Positions 23,108-32,809 are shown, numbered from the stretch's first letter. The stretch is 53,133 nucleotides of DNA from Nocardia testacea NBRC 100365 (GCF_000308775.1 NZ_BAGJ01000264.1:1-53133), one strand, 5' to 3'. Numbers and translations: made by a program. Notes: generated by a model from the letters alone, not told the origin.

Positions 23108-24682
23108 TCAGTCGGCGACGACGTGCGCCGGCCGCTGCCGGACGAAGGCGAGCACGGGCAGCGCGGTGACGAGCAGGACGGCACCGGCCGCGGTGAGCGC
23201 GAGATGATCCGCGGCGGTGAAGGCCTCGTGCACCGCGGCCGTGATCCGGTCCGCGAGGGCGGCGGGGAGCGAGGCGGTCGAGGAGTCGCCTTCGCCGGCC
23301 GCCTCGACGATCGTGCCGATGGTCTCGTCGGGAAGGTTCTGCCGGTGCAGCCCGTCGGTGAGTTCGGTGGCGAACCGTGTGGTCAGAATGGTGCCGAGAA
23401 TACTGGCGCCCAGGACATTGCCGACCTGGCGGAACATATTGACCGCGGCACTGGCCATCCCGGCCTGGTGCAACGGAACACTGATGACAGCGGCCGCGGT
23501 GGAGGGTGCCACGAGCATCCCGCTGCCGATACCCACCAGCAGCAGCCCCGGCCAGACCCGCCCGAAGCCGGGCTCGGGCGGAGTGGCCAGCAACGCGAAG
23601 ACACCCGCGGCCATCACGAGCAGTCCCAGCGTGAGCATGGTCTTGAAGCCGGTGCGATGCACGAGGCGACCGGCGACGGCGCTCACGACGATGAACGGCA
23701 CGAACATCACCAGCAGGCGGCTTCCCGCGCCGAGCGGGGTGGTTTCCTGCACATGCTGGAGATAGAGCACGGTGACCAGCGCGGTCCCGGTGAACGCGAA
23801 CATCGTGATGGCGGCGCCCGCCATCACCGCGCTGAAGGACGCCGAACGGAACAGCGTGATATCGAGCATCGGATCGGGATGGCGCGCCTCGTACCAGACG
23901 AAGGCCACCAGGGAGACCGCCAGCACCGCGTACGCCACCAGGATATGGCCCGCGGTGTACCCCGAGGCGCCACCCTCGATCACCGCGTAGGTGAGAGCGC
24001 CCACCGCGAGCGTGCCCAGCGCGATACCGACGGGATCGAGGGTGCGGCCGGGCTGGCGACTCTCGGCGACAAGGGTGACCGCACCGAGCAGGGCGATCGC
24101 CCCCAGCACGACATTGATCATGTAGATCGAGTGCCAGGAGAAGTTGTCGAGCAGGGCGCCGGCGACGAGTGGGCCGACCGCCAGCCCGAGACCGGAGCTG
24201 CCGGCCCAGATACTGATCGCCTCGGTGCGTTCGTGTTCGGCGAAGGCGTGGCTGACGATGGCCAGACCGGCGGGCAGCACCATCGCCCCGCCCACGCCCA
24301 TGACCACCTGCGCGGCGATCAGCGCCGGCGTGCTGTGCGACGCGAACGCGACGCCGCTGCCCACCGCGAACAGGGTTGCTCCGGCGGCGAAGACGAGCCG
24401 GCGGCCGACGAGGTCGGCGAGGGTTCCGGCCCCGAGAACGAGACTGGCCACCACCAGGCTGTAGGCGCTACTGATCCAGACCGCGGCCGCGGACCCGGCG
24501 TGCAGGTCGGATTGGATGATCGCCAGGCCGCCGATGGTCGACGAGACATTGACGAAGGTCATCATCGTGCCGACGCAGACCACGGCCAGTACCCACCAGC
24601 GACTTCGCGAACCGGAATCGGCGACGGCCGGGGCGGGAACGGTTTCGGAATCGTCGCGGAGGACCGATTCGGGCTGACTCAT
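23108..24682 (-). CDS. DHA2-family drug efflux MFS transporter
   Basis: A 524-residue pump with 14 predicted helices. It has motif A-like GTLADLVGRRLVF after helix 2, and the DHA2 C-terminal pattern STAAAVISVPLHQAGMASAAVNMFRQVGN before helix 13. It should export hydrophobic drugs or cations by proton antiport. The ATG at 24682 (MSQPESVL) gives a normal N-terminus; the frame upstream of it is spurious. No regulator is adjacent. The stretch 24683-24950 holds nothing convincing. Confidence 0.88.
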   Translation of the reverse strand: MSQPESVLRDDSETVPAPAVADSGSRSRWWVLAVVCVGTMMTFVNVSSTIGGLAIIQSDLHAGSAAAVWISSAYSLVVASLVLGAGTLADLVGRRLVFAAGATLFAVGSGVAFASHSTPALIAAQVVMGVGGAMVLPAGLAIVSHAFAEHERTEAISIWAGSSGLGLAVGPLVAGALLDNFSWHSIYMINVVLGAIALLGAVTLVAESRQPGRTLDPVGIALGTLAVGALTYAVIEGGASGYTAGHILVAYAVLAVSLVAFVWYEARHPDPMLDITLFRSASFSAVMAGAAITMFAFTGTALVTVLYLQHVQETTPLGAGSRLLVMFVPFIVVSAVAGRLVHRTGFKTMLTLGLLVMAAGVFALLATPPEPGFGRVWPGLLLVGIGSGMLVAPSTAAAVISVPLHQAGMASAAVNMFRQVGNVLGASILGTILTTRFATELTDGLHRQNLPDETIGTIVEAAGEGDSSTASLPAALADRITAAVHEAFTAADHLALTAAGAVLLVTALPVLAFVRQRPAHVVAD

Positions 24683-24950
24683 ATCGTGCTGTGCTTTCTC
24701 GCAGGTGACGCAGATATCCGATGAGCTACGGGCTTCGCGGCCCATCGGACTCGGCGAAGCGGGCACGCAGTGGTCTGCGGCCCGGCGACGCCGGCCCGTG
24801 GTTTCCGCGCCGGCCGGGACCTGCTCGGGCGCCACGGGCAGGGACAAAGTACCCCGCCGCAACTGTGAGTACCGTCACCGACGGGAAGAGCGCCCGGGTC
24901 CGGCGGCGGGTGCCGCAGCGTGGGGGGCCGGGGGACGCGGCCGGTGGGCC

Positions 24951-25691
24951 TCAGCGGGCGAAGGTCGCGGCGTGGGCGGCGGCGACCAGACGGATGAGGT
25001 CGGCGCCTCCCTCGTCGTCGAGGACCGAGAACGCGGGGGCGATGAGGTCGTCGGTGATCGATTCCGCGCGCTGCCAGGCGGCCCGGATCTCGTCGGAGAT
25101 CTCCTCGAACGGCTCGGGCCACCCGTAGAAGCGGGCCTGGCCGGGACCGTCGTTGAGGGGCGACCCGGAGATCAGGACGGCCTGCAGCGGGGTGATACCG
25201 GCGGCCCGCACCGCGAGAAGGTGCAGTCCGCCGCGTAATTCGCGCAGGATGTGGGAGAGCTGCATGACGCGACCCGGTGCGTCTGCGGGCAGGGGTACCG
25301 TACGCCACCCCGCGAACAACGGGAGCCCGGCCGGATCGGCTGCCGCGACAACCGCTTCCAGTAGTTCGGCGAGCCGCGGTGCCTCGTCGAAGGAACCGAG
25401 TTTCCGGCGGCCGAAGTCCTGACAGGCGAGGGCGTATCGGTGCGCGGCCTTCGCGGCGGGCATCGGGACCGATTCCCACGCCGCCCGGATCGAATGCGCC
25501 GGAAAGAATCCGAAGGCCGCGGTGACCACCTCGGCGTCCACATCACCCAGAACCCCGCCGCGGCCGCGGGTATAGGGACCGAAGAATCCGTCCACTCCGG
25601 TTTCGGCGGCGTACTCCCGGGCCTCCCGGGAGAACATGAATCCGCCGCCGAGTTCCTGGATATGCCTGTTCACTGTGGCACCGACCGACAT
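24951..25691 (-). CDS. SCO6745-family protein
   Basis: A 246-residue helical protein of the actinobacterial SCO6745 family. Recognisable segments are REYAAETGVDGFFGPYTRGRGG, VVTAAFGFFPAHSIRAAW and LSHILRELRGGLHL. The function is unknown; it is related to a helical all-alpha fold and has no transmembrane helix. The ATG at 25691 has GGAAGGAACG upstream. It is divergent from the Rieske oxidoreductase across 159 bp. Confidence 0.75.
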   Translation of the reverse strand: MSVGATVNRHIQELGGGFMFSREAREYAAETGVDGFFGPYTRGRGGVLGDVDAEVVTAAFGFFPAHSIRAAWESVPMPAAKAAHRYALACQDFGRRKLGSFDEAPRLAELLEAVVAAADPAGLPLFAGWRTVPLPADAPGRVMQLSHILRELRGGLHLLAVRAAGITPLQAVLISGSPLNDGPGQARFYGWPEPFEEISDEIRAAWQRAESITDDLIAPAFSVLDDEGGADLIRLVAAAHAATFAR

Positions 25692-25850
25692 CTTCGTTCC
25701 TTCCACTGCCCGGATATCCGCCTCACCGTATCCGGCTTTTACGCCGTACGGAAGCCATGGGCGTCACCCGGCCGCACCGGTCCGCCCAACGGCCGGTACC
25801 CGGTACGCCGCGCCGGGTGTGACCCGCCGGGTTCGGGGTATCCGCGTGCC

Positions 25851-27383
25851 GTGAACTCACCCACCGGAACAGCCGAGTCGTATTGGATGGATTCCACCCC
25901 GCCGACGTCGTATCCGCCGGTGACCGGCGAGATCGAGGCAGACGTCGCGGTCGTCGGCGCGGGCATCGCGGGGATCTGCAGTGCCTGGGAGATCGCGGCC
26001 ACCGGACGCTCGGTCGTCGTCCTCGAGGCCGACCGGATAGTCGCCGGTACCACCGGCTACACCACCGCGAAGGTGAGCGCCCAGCACACGCTGGTCTACG
26101 ACACCCTGCGTTCGTCGTTCGACGAAGAGACCGCGCGCCTGTACGCCCGCTCGCAACTGGACGCGATCGAGCATCTCGACCGGACGGCCACGGAACTGGG
26201 CATCGACTGCGAACTGGAACGGGCGCCTGCCTACACCTATGTCACCGAGGAGAAACGGATCGACCAGATCCGCGCCGAGGTCGATGCCGCACGACATGCG
26301 GGACTGCCGGCCACTCTGGTCACCGCGACCGGTCTGCCCTTCCCGGTGGCGGCGGCCGTCCGCGTCGCCGACCAGATCCAGTTCCATCCGCGCCGCTATC
26401 TGCTCGGCCTGGCCGAGGCCCTGACCGCCCGCGGCGGCCGGATCTTCGAACGCACGCGGGTCGTCGGACTGGACGAGGGCAGCCCTTGCCGGTTGACCAC
26501 CGAATCCGGCGCGGTGGTGCGCGCGCGTGATGTCGTGGTCACCACCCACTACCCGGTGTTCGACCGGGCGCTACTGTTCACCCGCCTGCAGCCGCGGCGG
26601 GAGCTGGCCGTCGCGGGTGTGATCGCGGCCGAACACGACCCACACGGTATGTACATCACGCCGGAGAACAACACGCGCTCGGTGCGCACCGCTCCCTACG
26701 GCGCGGACCGGCGGCTGCTCATCATCACCGGAGAGCATCTCCGGCCGGGCACGGCCTCGACCACCGACCGCTTCGACCTGCTGGCGCGGTGGGCCCACGA
26801 GCATTTCCCGGTGGACACCCTCGCTTACCACTGGGGCGCCCAGGACAACACCACCTCCGACGGGATGCCCTATATCGGCCGCTTCCATCCCGGCGCCCGG
26901 CACGTGTATGTCTCCACCGGCTTCGGCGGCTGGGGGATGACCCACGGGATCATGGGCGGGCGGCTGCTGGCCGCCGAACTGGCCGGCGAACCGATGCCCT
27001 GGGCGAAGATCTACGATCCGCGGCGCCTGCACCCGAAGGTCGAGGCCGGCAGCCTGCTGAAGTCAGGGCTGGATGTGGGCCGCCATCTGGTCGGCGACCG
27101 GCTCCGCCCGCAGACCTTCGTCGACACCGCCGCGGATCTCGCCCCGGGCAGCGGAGCGGTGATGCGCAGGTCGGGGCACCGCAGCGCCGTCTACCGCGAC
27201 CTCGACGGGGCACTGCACGCCGTCTCGGCGGTATGCACCCATCTCGGTTGCCTGGTGGCGTTCAACGATGCCGAAACCAGTTGGGATTGCCCGTGCCACG
27301 GGTCGCGCTTCGATATCGACGGCAAGGTCCTCGAGGGCCCGGCGACCACTCCCCTGGCGCCGCACGACCCGGGCGACACCTGA
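25851..27383 (+). CDS. FAD-dependent amine/glycine-type oxidoreductase fused to a Rieske domain
   Basis: A 510-residue protein. A DAO-type FAD domain (VAVVGAGIAGICSAWE near residue 35; STGFGGWGMTHGIMGG near 360) is followed by a C-terminal Rieske [2Fe-2S] domain with CTHLGC and CPCHGS. The Rieske cluster probably relays electrons from the flavin. Many such fusions are annotated as GMC/DadA-like dehydrogenases with unknown substrates. The GTG at 25851 has no clear ribosome site, so a later start is possible. It is convergent with the HhH protein. Confidence 0.88.
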   Translation: MNSPTGTAESYWMDSTPPTSYPPVTGEIEADVAVVGAGIAGICSAWEIAATGRSVVVLEADRIVAGTTGYTTAKVSAQHTLVYDTLRSSFDEETARLYARSQLDAIEHLDRTATELGIDCELERAPAYTYVTEEKRIDQIRAEVDAARHAGLPATLVTATGLPFPVAAAVRVADQIQFHPRRYLLGLAEALTARGGRIFERTRVVGLDEGSPCRLTTESGAVVRARDVVVTTHYPVFDRALLFTRLQPRRELAVAGVIAAEHDPHGMYITPENNTRSVRTAPYGADRRLLIITGEHLRPGTASTTDRFDLLARWAHEHFPVDTLAYHWGAQDNTTSDGMPYIGRFHPGARHVYVSTGFGGWGMTHGIMGGRLLAAELAGEPMPWAKIYDPRRLHPKVEAGSLLKSGLDVGRHLVGDRLRPQTFVDTAADLAPGSGAVMRRSGHRSAVYRDLDGALHAVSAVCTHLGCLVAFNDAETSWDCPCHGSRFDIDGKVLEGPATTPLAPHDPGDT

Positions 27384-27416
27384 CGCTGTGGGTCACCACC
27401 GGCGCGACGCGGGAGG

Positions 27417-28061
27417 TCAGCCCGCCGCCGCGCGCACCGCGTCCGCCGCATCGTCATCGAGGCCTATCCGCACCAGCGCCGCGGCGAACTCGGCGGTGCG
27501 ATCGCGCGGCGCCAGCCGAGCGAGCTCTTCGCGGTCGGTGGGCAGCGCGACCTTCGCGGCCCCGCGCATCGCGCGTTCGTCGAAATAGGGTCGCGCCCAG
27601 GTCCACACGTCCTGCACTTCGCGCAGGAAGATATCGCCGCCGGTGGGGCCGATTCCCTTGAACTGCCGGATCAGCGCCGCCGCCCGGCTCGGGTCGTGGC
27701 CGGCCTCGTCGGCGAGTTTGCGGAGGTCACCGTCGTATCGCTCGACGGCCCGCCCGGCGGCGGCGCCCAGTTGGGAGGCGGTGCTCTCGTCGTAACGGCG
27801 ATAATGCCCGCGTCCGAGCGCGTCGACCAGGTCCTGCCAGTCCGCGTCGGCCATCTTCCGGGCGGTGCGGTAACCGCTGTTCATCAGTTCGGCGGCCGCG
27901 GAGATGGCGATATCGGCCGAGATGCGGGCGCTGAGCAGATCGGTCAGCACGAGCAGCTGGAACAGCGGGGCGGGCTTGTCGTCCAGTCCGATCCCGGCTT
28001 CGGCGGCGTAGGTGGTGCCCGCCCGGTCGAGCAGGACGCGCACAACGTCTCGGTGGCTCAT
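27417..28061 (-). CDS. HhH-GPD/endonuclease III-like protein
   Basis: A 214-residue helical protein resembling the HhH-GPD fold. It has ELMNSGYRTARKMADADWQDLVDAL, and a hairpin-like FKGIGPTGGDIFLREVQ where endonuclease III has LPGVGRKTA. The catalytic Lys position is Thr here, so glycosylase/lyase activity is doubtful. A conserved-looking Asp lies in the following helix. A DNA-binding or repair role is likely but unproven. The ATG at 28061 follows GAGGAGGAGTG. Confidence 0.7.
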   Translation of the reverse strand: MSHRDVVRVLLDRAGTTYAAEAGIGLDDKPAPLFQLLVLTDLLSARISADIAISAAAELMNSGYRTARKMADADWQDLVDALGRGHYRRYDESTASQLGAAAGRAVERYDGDLRKLADEAGHDPSRAAALIRQFKGIGPTGGDIFLREVQDVWTWARPYFDERAMRGAAKVALPTDREELARLAPRDRTAEFAAALVRIGLDDDAADAVRAAAG

Positions 28062-28173
28062 CACTCCTCCTCGTCTCTGCCGCGCGGGTACCCGCGGCCG
28101 ACGGACCCACACTTCTTCGATATCCGTCGCGCCCGGTCTTTCGGTGATTCGATGGATTCCGCCACGCGAACGG

Positions 28174-28335
28174 TCAACCCTGCACGGCGAGGTCGCTGCT
28201 GCCGGGGGACGCGGTGACCGCATCCGCTTCGGTCACCAGCCACTGCCCGCAGACGCAGCGCCAGTAGCGGACCGCGCCGTGCTCGGAGATCAGGGCGGGC
28301 TCGGGCCAGGAACAGACGGAGCAGGTGATGGTCAT
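28174..28335 (-). CDS. Small zinc-ribbon-like protein
   Basis: A 53-residue protein with two Cys pairs: TCSVCSWPEPAL and YWRCVCGQWL. They could hold one zinc ion. The ATG at 28335 is chosen because it sits just before the first pair. It is divergent from the CGNR gene across 25 bp. Function unknown. Confidence 0.6.
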   Translation of the reverse strand: MTITCSVCSWPEPALISEHGAVRYWRCVCGQWLVTEADAVTASPGSSDLAVQG

Positions 28336-28360
28336 GACCCGAGTTTGCTGTAATGGTTCT

Positions 28361-28870
28361 ATGCATTTCAACCCTTACGGCGGTGCTGCGGCGGAGCTGG
28401 CGGCCCGGCTGGTGAACGCATCGCCGGATCAGGATCTGGCCGCTCTGCTCGCCGAGGCCGGCTACAAACCCATCGGTACGGTGAGTCCCCGGCAGACGGC
28501 CGAATTGCGCCGCTGGACCGGCCGGCTCGACGCGGTGTTCCGCGCCCCCGGCGTCGAGCCCATCAACGCGCTCCTGGCCGAGACGACGAGCCGCCCCTAT
28601 ATCTCGACGCACGACGGACGCGCACCGCATCTGCACTACGCCGCCGAGGACGCGCCGATCGAGGAGCGGGTGAAGGCCTACACCGCCGCGGGGCTGGCCG
28701 AGCTGTACTGTGCCGCGCCCGGCCGGATCGGGCAGTGCCGGCGGGCCGAATGCCCGCGGGTATTCGTCGACACCTCCCGCAACGGACGGCGTCGTTTCTG
28801 CTCCGATCGATGCGCCAATCGGGTGAACGTGGCCAGGCACCGGGCCAGATCCGCCGGCCGGGCGCCATGA
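28361..28870 (+). CDS. CGNR zinc finger protein
   Basis: A 169-residue protein of the CGNR (ABATE-domain) family. A helical N-terminal stress-sensing domain is followed by a C-terminal zinc finger CRRAECPRVFVDTSRNGRRRFCSDRCANR. The last motif is CANR where the family name-giving motif is CGNR. Members are predicted one-component transcription regulators. The start ATG (MHFNPYG) lies 25 bp from the divergent zinc-ribbon gene, so both may share a promoter region. Confidence 0.85.
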   Translation: MHFNPYGGAAAELAARLVNASPDQDLAALLAEAGYKPIGTVSPRQTAELRRWTGRLDAVFRAPGVEPINALLAETTSRPYISTHDGRAPHLHYAAEDAPIEERVKAYTAAGLAELYCAAPGRIGQCRRAECPRVFVDTSRNGRRRFCSDRCANRVNVARHRARSAGRAP

Positions 28871-28895
28871 CCCCGCGTCCGATATCCGTCCGCTG

Positions 28896-29984
28896 TCACC
28901 GCACCGGGACGGCCTCGAGCACATTCTCCGGTGAGAGCGTGGGTGTGCACGAGACGAGCGCGAACCCGGCACCGGCCAGCAGGGCCCGGTATTCGGATTC
29001 GGTGCGCTCCCGGCCGCCGGTGTGTACCAGCATCTCGAGATCGATGTAGTTGCCCGGATGCGGGCGATTCCGGCGTGGGAGCAGCAGTTCGATCACCAGC
29101 AGCCGGGCCGTGGGCGCCATCGCCGCGCGGACCGTTCGCAGGATCTGCCCGGCCTGTTCGGCGGGCCAGTCGTGCAGGATGTGTTTGAGCACATAGACAT
29201 CGCCGCCCTCGGGGACCGCGTCGAAGAACGAACCACCGACCGCGGTACACCGTCCGGCGGCCCCGGCCAGGGCCGGCGGTTTCGCCGCGTCTGCCACCAC
29301 CTCGGGCAGATCGAACAGCACGCCGGTGCAATCCGGCACGCGGCGCAGTATCTCCGCCAGCAGGGCACCGCGACCACCGCCGATATCGACGACCGTGCGG
29401 TAGCGGGTGAAGTCGTGCGCCGCCAGCACCGCACTCTGCCCGATGCCGTCGATATCGGACATCGCGCGATCGAACATATCGCCGAACTCCCGGTCCTCGC
29501 GGACGAGATCGAAGAAGGCGCGGGCGGAAAGGGCCGGCCGGCCGGTACGCACCACATCCGCCAGCCGGGTCCAGTGATCACGGTGTGCCCGACCACCGTA
29601 GAACAGCACCGCGTCCCGCAGCGGGACAGGCGCGTCGATGCGCAACGCCTGCGCCATGGGGGTGAGAGCGTAACGACCGTCGCGACGGCGGGCGAAGATA
29701 CCGTGCGCGGTCAGCAGGCGCAACAACCGCCGCAGCGCGTCGGGGTCCGCGCCCACCGCCCGCGCGAGATCGCCGCCCTCGCGTGGACCGCCGGCGAGCG
29801 CACCCGCGATATCCAGGGCGGCGGCCGCGTGGATCGCCTGGGACAGCCAGCCCGCGGCGACCATCTCCAGGAGAGCGAAATGTCCGGGCACCAACCGCCG
29901 ATGGACCCCGGCCAGTCCGTCGCGGACCCGCTCCACCGCCCGAACGACCGCCCGCGGCGGTGTCTTCGTTCGATCGGAGAGCAT
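28896..29984 (-). CDS. SAM-dependent O-methyltransferase (hydroxyneurosporene/AcTMT type)
   Basis: A 362-residue methyltransferase of the O-methyltransferase family 2. An N-terminal dimerisation winged-helix domain is followed by a Rossmann domain with VVDIGGGRGALLAEIL. The catalytic His lies in KHILHDWPAEQ, and the late ARLLVIELLLP strand is typical. It would methylate a small hydroxylated aromatic or polyketide. No biosynthetic cluster surrounds it, so the acceptor is unknown. It is convergent with the CGNR gene. Confidence 0.88.
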   Translation of the reverse strand: MLSDRTKTPPRAVVRAVERVRDGLAGVHRRLVPGHFALLEMVAAGWLSQAIHAAAALDIAGALAGGPREGGDLARAVGADPDALRRLLRLLTAHGIFARRRDGRYALTPMAQALRIDAPVPLRDAVLFYGGRAHRDHWTRLADVVRTGRPALSARAFFDLVREDREFGDMFDRAMSDIDGIGQSAVLAAHDFTRYRTVVDIGGGRGALLAEILRRVPDCTGVLFDLPEVVADAAKPPALAGAAGRCTAVGGSFFDAVPEGGDVYVLKHILHDWPAEQAGQILRTVRAAMAPTARLLVIELLLPRRNRPHPGNYIDLEMLVHTGGRERTESEYRALLAGAGFALVSCTPTLSPENVLEAVPVR

Positions 29985-30086
29985 GGCGGCCCCCTCTCGT
30001 GGCGGGTGTATCCGCTGAGACTACGACCTCGCGCGGTCGGCACCGGATATGCGGCGGTCCGTGTCGGCCGATCGCGGTCGCCGGGG

Positions 30087-30671
30087 TCAGCGGGCCGGTG
30101 CGGAGCGCGGCAGGTGCACCAGAATCAGCCCGACGCCGGCGATCAGGAAATTCTGCAGCGCGGCCGACGAGGCGTTCACATCCTCGTTGGCCCACATCCG
30201 GAACCATTCACCGCCGACGGTCAGGAAACCGCCCGCGAACAGCAATACGGCCATCGTCCAGCCCAGGCTGGACAAATGGGTGGCGGTAGCGGTCGCACCC
30301 GCCCGCCCCCGCAGGGCACTGACCCACACGGCGGCCGCCGCGAGCAGGACGAACGCGATGAGGAACTCCCAGCCGACGATGAGGATGTAGGCGATGAGCG
30401 CGACGGTCTCGTTGCCGATCGCCCGCCAATCGGTGCCGGCGTTGTGGATGGTCTGTTCCATCGACAGCACCGCGGCGACCCCCCGGCGGTTGGTCTCGGT
30501 ATCGGTGCAGTTGGTCACCGCGACGAGCAGATAGTAGAAGCCGGTGATGCCGGCGAGGACGGTGACCGCCAGCTGCCGACTGCCGGCCAGATCCAGAAAT
30601 CCCTTCCAGCGCTTCGGTTCCGAGCCGAGTGAGGTATCCGTCGTTGTTGACACGGGGGGATCATTTCCCAT
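30087..30671 (-). CDS. DUF2165-like small integral membrane protein
   Basis: A 194-residue membrane protein with four predicted helices. DUF2165-like features are GFYYLLVAVTNCTDTETN after helix 1, WRAIGNETVALIAYILIVGWE, and GGEWFRMWANEDVNASSAALQNF before the last helix. The function is unknown. The ATG at 30671 gives a normal short cytoplasmic N-terminus; a GTG at 30653 is also possible. No partner gene is obvious. The stretch 30672-31041 holds nothing I can support. Confidence 0.7.
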   Translation of the reverse strand: MGNDPPVSTTTDTSLGSEPKRWKGFLDLAGSRQLAVTVLAGITGFYYLLVAVTNCTDTETNRRGVAAVLSMEQTIHNAGTDWRAIGNETVALIAYILIVGWEFLIAFVLLAAAAVWVSALRGRAGATATATHLSSLGWTMAVLLFAGGFLTVGGEWFRMWANEDVNASSAALQNFLIAGVGLILVHLPRSAPAR

Positions 30672-31041
30672 TCCCCGCACCACCACAACGCGGCCGGTTC
30701 CCCGGGCGGGGGAGGCTGCGCGCCCTCGTCGGGTCGAGCAGTACGCCGCCGCCGAAGCGCGACTGCCGACCGGGGCGAAGCCGGTCGGCCCGGACGATTC
30801 CCTCACCCGCATGCAGACCTACGCCGGACCGGTGCGGCCATGGACCCCCGAGGGCAACGAACCGGGTATCCGCTGTGTCGCGGCACCGATACGCGATACC
30901 GCCCGCGCGATCGCGGGCGCGACCGGCGTATCGGCGACCACCCAGTACATGCCCGACGAGCGACTACGCGGTCCGGTGCCGGTGGTACGCCGCATCTCGG
31001 CGTCGCGGGGCTATCCGGCGACCCCACCGCGCATCGTCCGG

Positions 31042-31614
31042 TCAGGATCGCTGCGCCGTCTTCCCGATCGCCGACAACTCCTCCCAGACGGGGCCGAAGA
31101 GCAGCCACAGGCCGGCGACGGTCCAGGCCCGGCCGATCCACCAGTACAACTCGCCGGCCTGCGCGCCGTCGGCAACGGTGACGACGATGAGCCCGAGCGC
31201 GGCCGAGGCGATCAGAGCGGCCAGTACCACCCGGCTCCATTCCCGCCAAGCCGCAGCGACCCGTTCCCTGCTGCCCTTGGCCGGTTTCACCGGCGCCGGG
31301 CCGCCCGCGAAGCGGTGGGCGAAGCGGATATCGGCCCAGCGGACGATGGCGGGACCGAACGCGACGCTGACCCCGAGGTAGATCGCGGCCAGCCCGTGGA
31401 CGACACCCGGGTCCGCACCGCGGTGCAGATCGATCGCGGCGGCCACGATGAGCGCCACATCCAGCAGCGGGATACCCCACAGCAGGGCCGCGCCGACGGC
31501 CCGCAGCCGGAGTGGGTACCGGGCGGTGAGCCCCGCGACCAGCAGCACCCACAGGCCGATCTCGGAAGCCACGATCATCATCGCGACCGGATTACTCAGG
31601 ACAGTGTCGAGCAT
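31042..31614 (-). CDS. Integral membrane protein of unknown function
   Basis: A 190-residue membrane protein starting at the ATG at 31614 (GAGGACGTCAG upstream). Five or so hydrophobic helices are visible: PVAMMIVASEIGLWVLLVAGL, LLWGIPLLDVALIVAAAI, GLAAIYLGVSVAFGP, VLAALIASAALGLIVVT and WTVAGLWLLFGP. A basic loop lies between helices 3 and 4. I do not recognise the family with confidence. It stands alone, followed upstream by AT-rich DNA. Confidence 0.75.
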   Translation of the reverse strand: MLDTVLSNPVAMMIVASEIGLWVLLVAGLTARYPLRLRAVGAALLWGIPLLDVALIVAAAIDLHRGADPGVVHGLAAIYLGVSVAFGPAIVRWADIRFAHRFAGGPAPVKPAKGSRERVAAAWREWSRVVLAALIASAALGLIVVTVADGAQAGELYWWIGRAWTVAGLWLLFGPVWEELSAIGKTAQRS

Positions 31615-32051
31615 CTGACGTCCTCTGCGGGTCGGGAGTTCCTGCCGCAAAGCTACGGTCGCACGGCGGGCGTGCGCGTCGTCCGATCGGACGATCGCGG
31701 GCACCTCCAAGGGAGGACGGCCGCGGCCGGCGGCCCGTCCCGGAACGACGGAAACGCAAGAGCGCCACGAAAACACATAATTACCCGTGCGAAATACATG
31801 CTTCTGCGCCCGGTCTGCAATATATGAGAAATTCACGCAATTACTTCGCGGCGCCGATCTTGAAAATGCGCCACGGCCACATTTGCCGACATGGATGTAA
31901 TTCGAGGCCCCCGGATCAATTGTGTAGGATAGGTCACAATTCAGTTTGATTTAACCTGCGATACCTATAACGTTCGGATAACACCGGTACCAAGGTGTGC
32001 GGCGGCGCGGACGGCATCGCCGAAGCAACGGATACGACAGGAGCATTAATC

Positions 32052-32150
32052 ATGGGTTCAGTGGACTTCAGCGCCCTCGGCGATTTCTTCGGCGCCTTCG
32101 GTGACATCTTCGGTGGCATCGGAACCCTGTCGAGCTTCTCCGCCGAGTAA
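32052..32150 (+). CDS. 32-residue acidic amphipathic peptide (mycolata porin-like)
   Basis: A tiny gene with a strong AGGAG site 9 nt before the ATG, AT-rich DNA upstream and a perfect hairpin downstream. The peptide has Phe/Leu/Ile at 6, 9, 13, 16, 20, 23 and 26, a 3-4 spacing that puts one hydrophobic face on a helix. It has four acidic and no basic residues (D5, D11, D18, E32). No signal peptide is seen. Corynebacterial PorA/PorH channel peptides share this size, acidity and lack of signal. The assignment is by resemblance only. Confidence 0.65.
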   Translation: MGSVDFSALGDFFGAFGDIFGGIGTLSSFSAE

Positions 32151-32183
32151 GTATGCGCTGCGCATGAGCAGGAAACCCTGCGA

Positions 32184-32218
32184 CAACAGCCCGCCGGATT
32201 GCGCCCGGCGGGCTGTTG
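32184..32218 (+). terminator. Hairpin terminator of the 32-residue peptide gene
   Basis: CAACAGCCCGCCGG and its complement form a perfect 14-bp stem around a 7-nt loop, 33 nt after the stop codon, followed by CATTCTCCC. It makes the peptide gene a single-gene unit. The stretch 32219-32800 shows no convincing gene. Confidence 0.85.
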
Positions 32219-32809
32219 CATTCTCCCGGCACTTGTTTCGTCCAAGTTTCACCTGCCTCACCACGCAAATGGCGCCGGTGCCGTTTATCGACGAATGTCG
32301 ATACAAACGGTCGGGAGTTGTTTCGCATTCCGCACCGCGGACTCGGCCATGCGCTCTTCGGCGCCGGACCCGCCGGGCGCCGCGGCGCCCGTTGGGGCGC
32401 CGCCCTGATCGAATAACGAATCGGCGGGACGCCACCGAGAATATGGCCCAGGTGGGTCATCCGGAGGCCGGACCCTTCGTAGCCGAACTTGTCGGCGCCG
32501 GATTCGGGGCAGCGTCGAACGCTGCCATTACAACACCAGGGGCCTGGGCTCGCGCCGATCCGGGCCACCGTGGGTCTCGCCCGCTCCGGCCACACCGACC
32601 GACCGTCCCCGAGGCGCACCTCGGCCGCCAGGTACCCCGTATGACCCCCGTCACTCTCACCGAACGGCCCTGCGCGCCGCCGGGCACCGCTCTGACCGGG
32701 CATTATCCGAAAACAGGTATACCCGGGGCCGTTCGACCGGCGCATCCACGTGTTCGATACCAGACTCTGGAACCCGAACGATTCGGCAACCATCACATCG
32801 AGGGCAGTA

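Noticed and set aside
22991..24724. 577-residue plus-strand ORF opposite the DHA2 pump
   Set aside because: Composition is Gly/Asp/Arg-rich without any domain; the minus-strand pump is clearly the real gene.
30672..31041. Possible gene in the gap between the two membrane proteins
   Set aside because: Open frames run through the gap on both strands, but none has a ribosome site, a sensible end or protein-like composition.
32219..32800. Long open frames after the 32-residue gene
   Set aside because: They cross the terminator hairpin and read as low-complexity Arg/Pro/Gly sequence; no start with a ribosome site fits.
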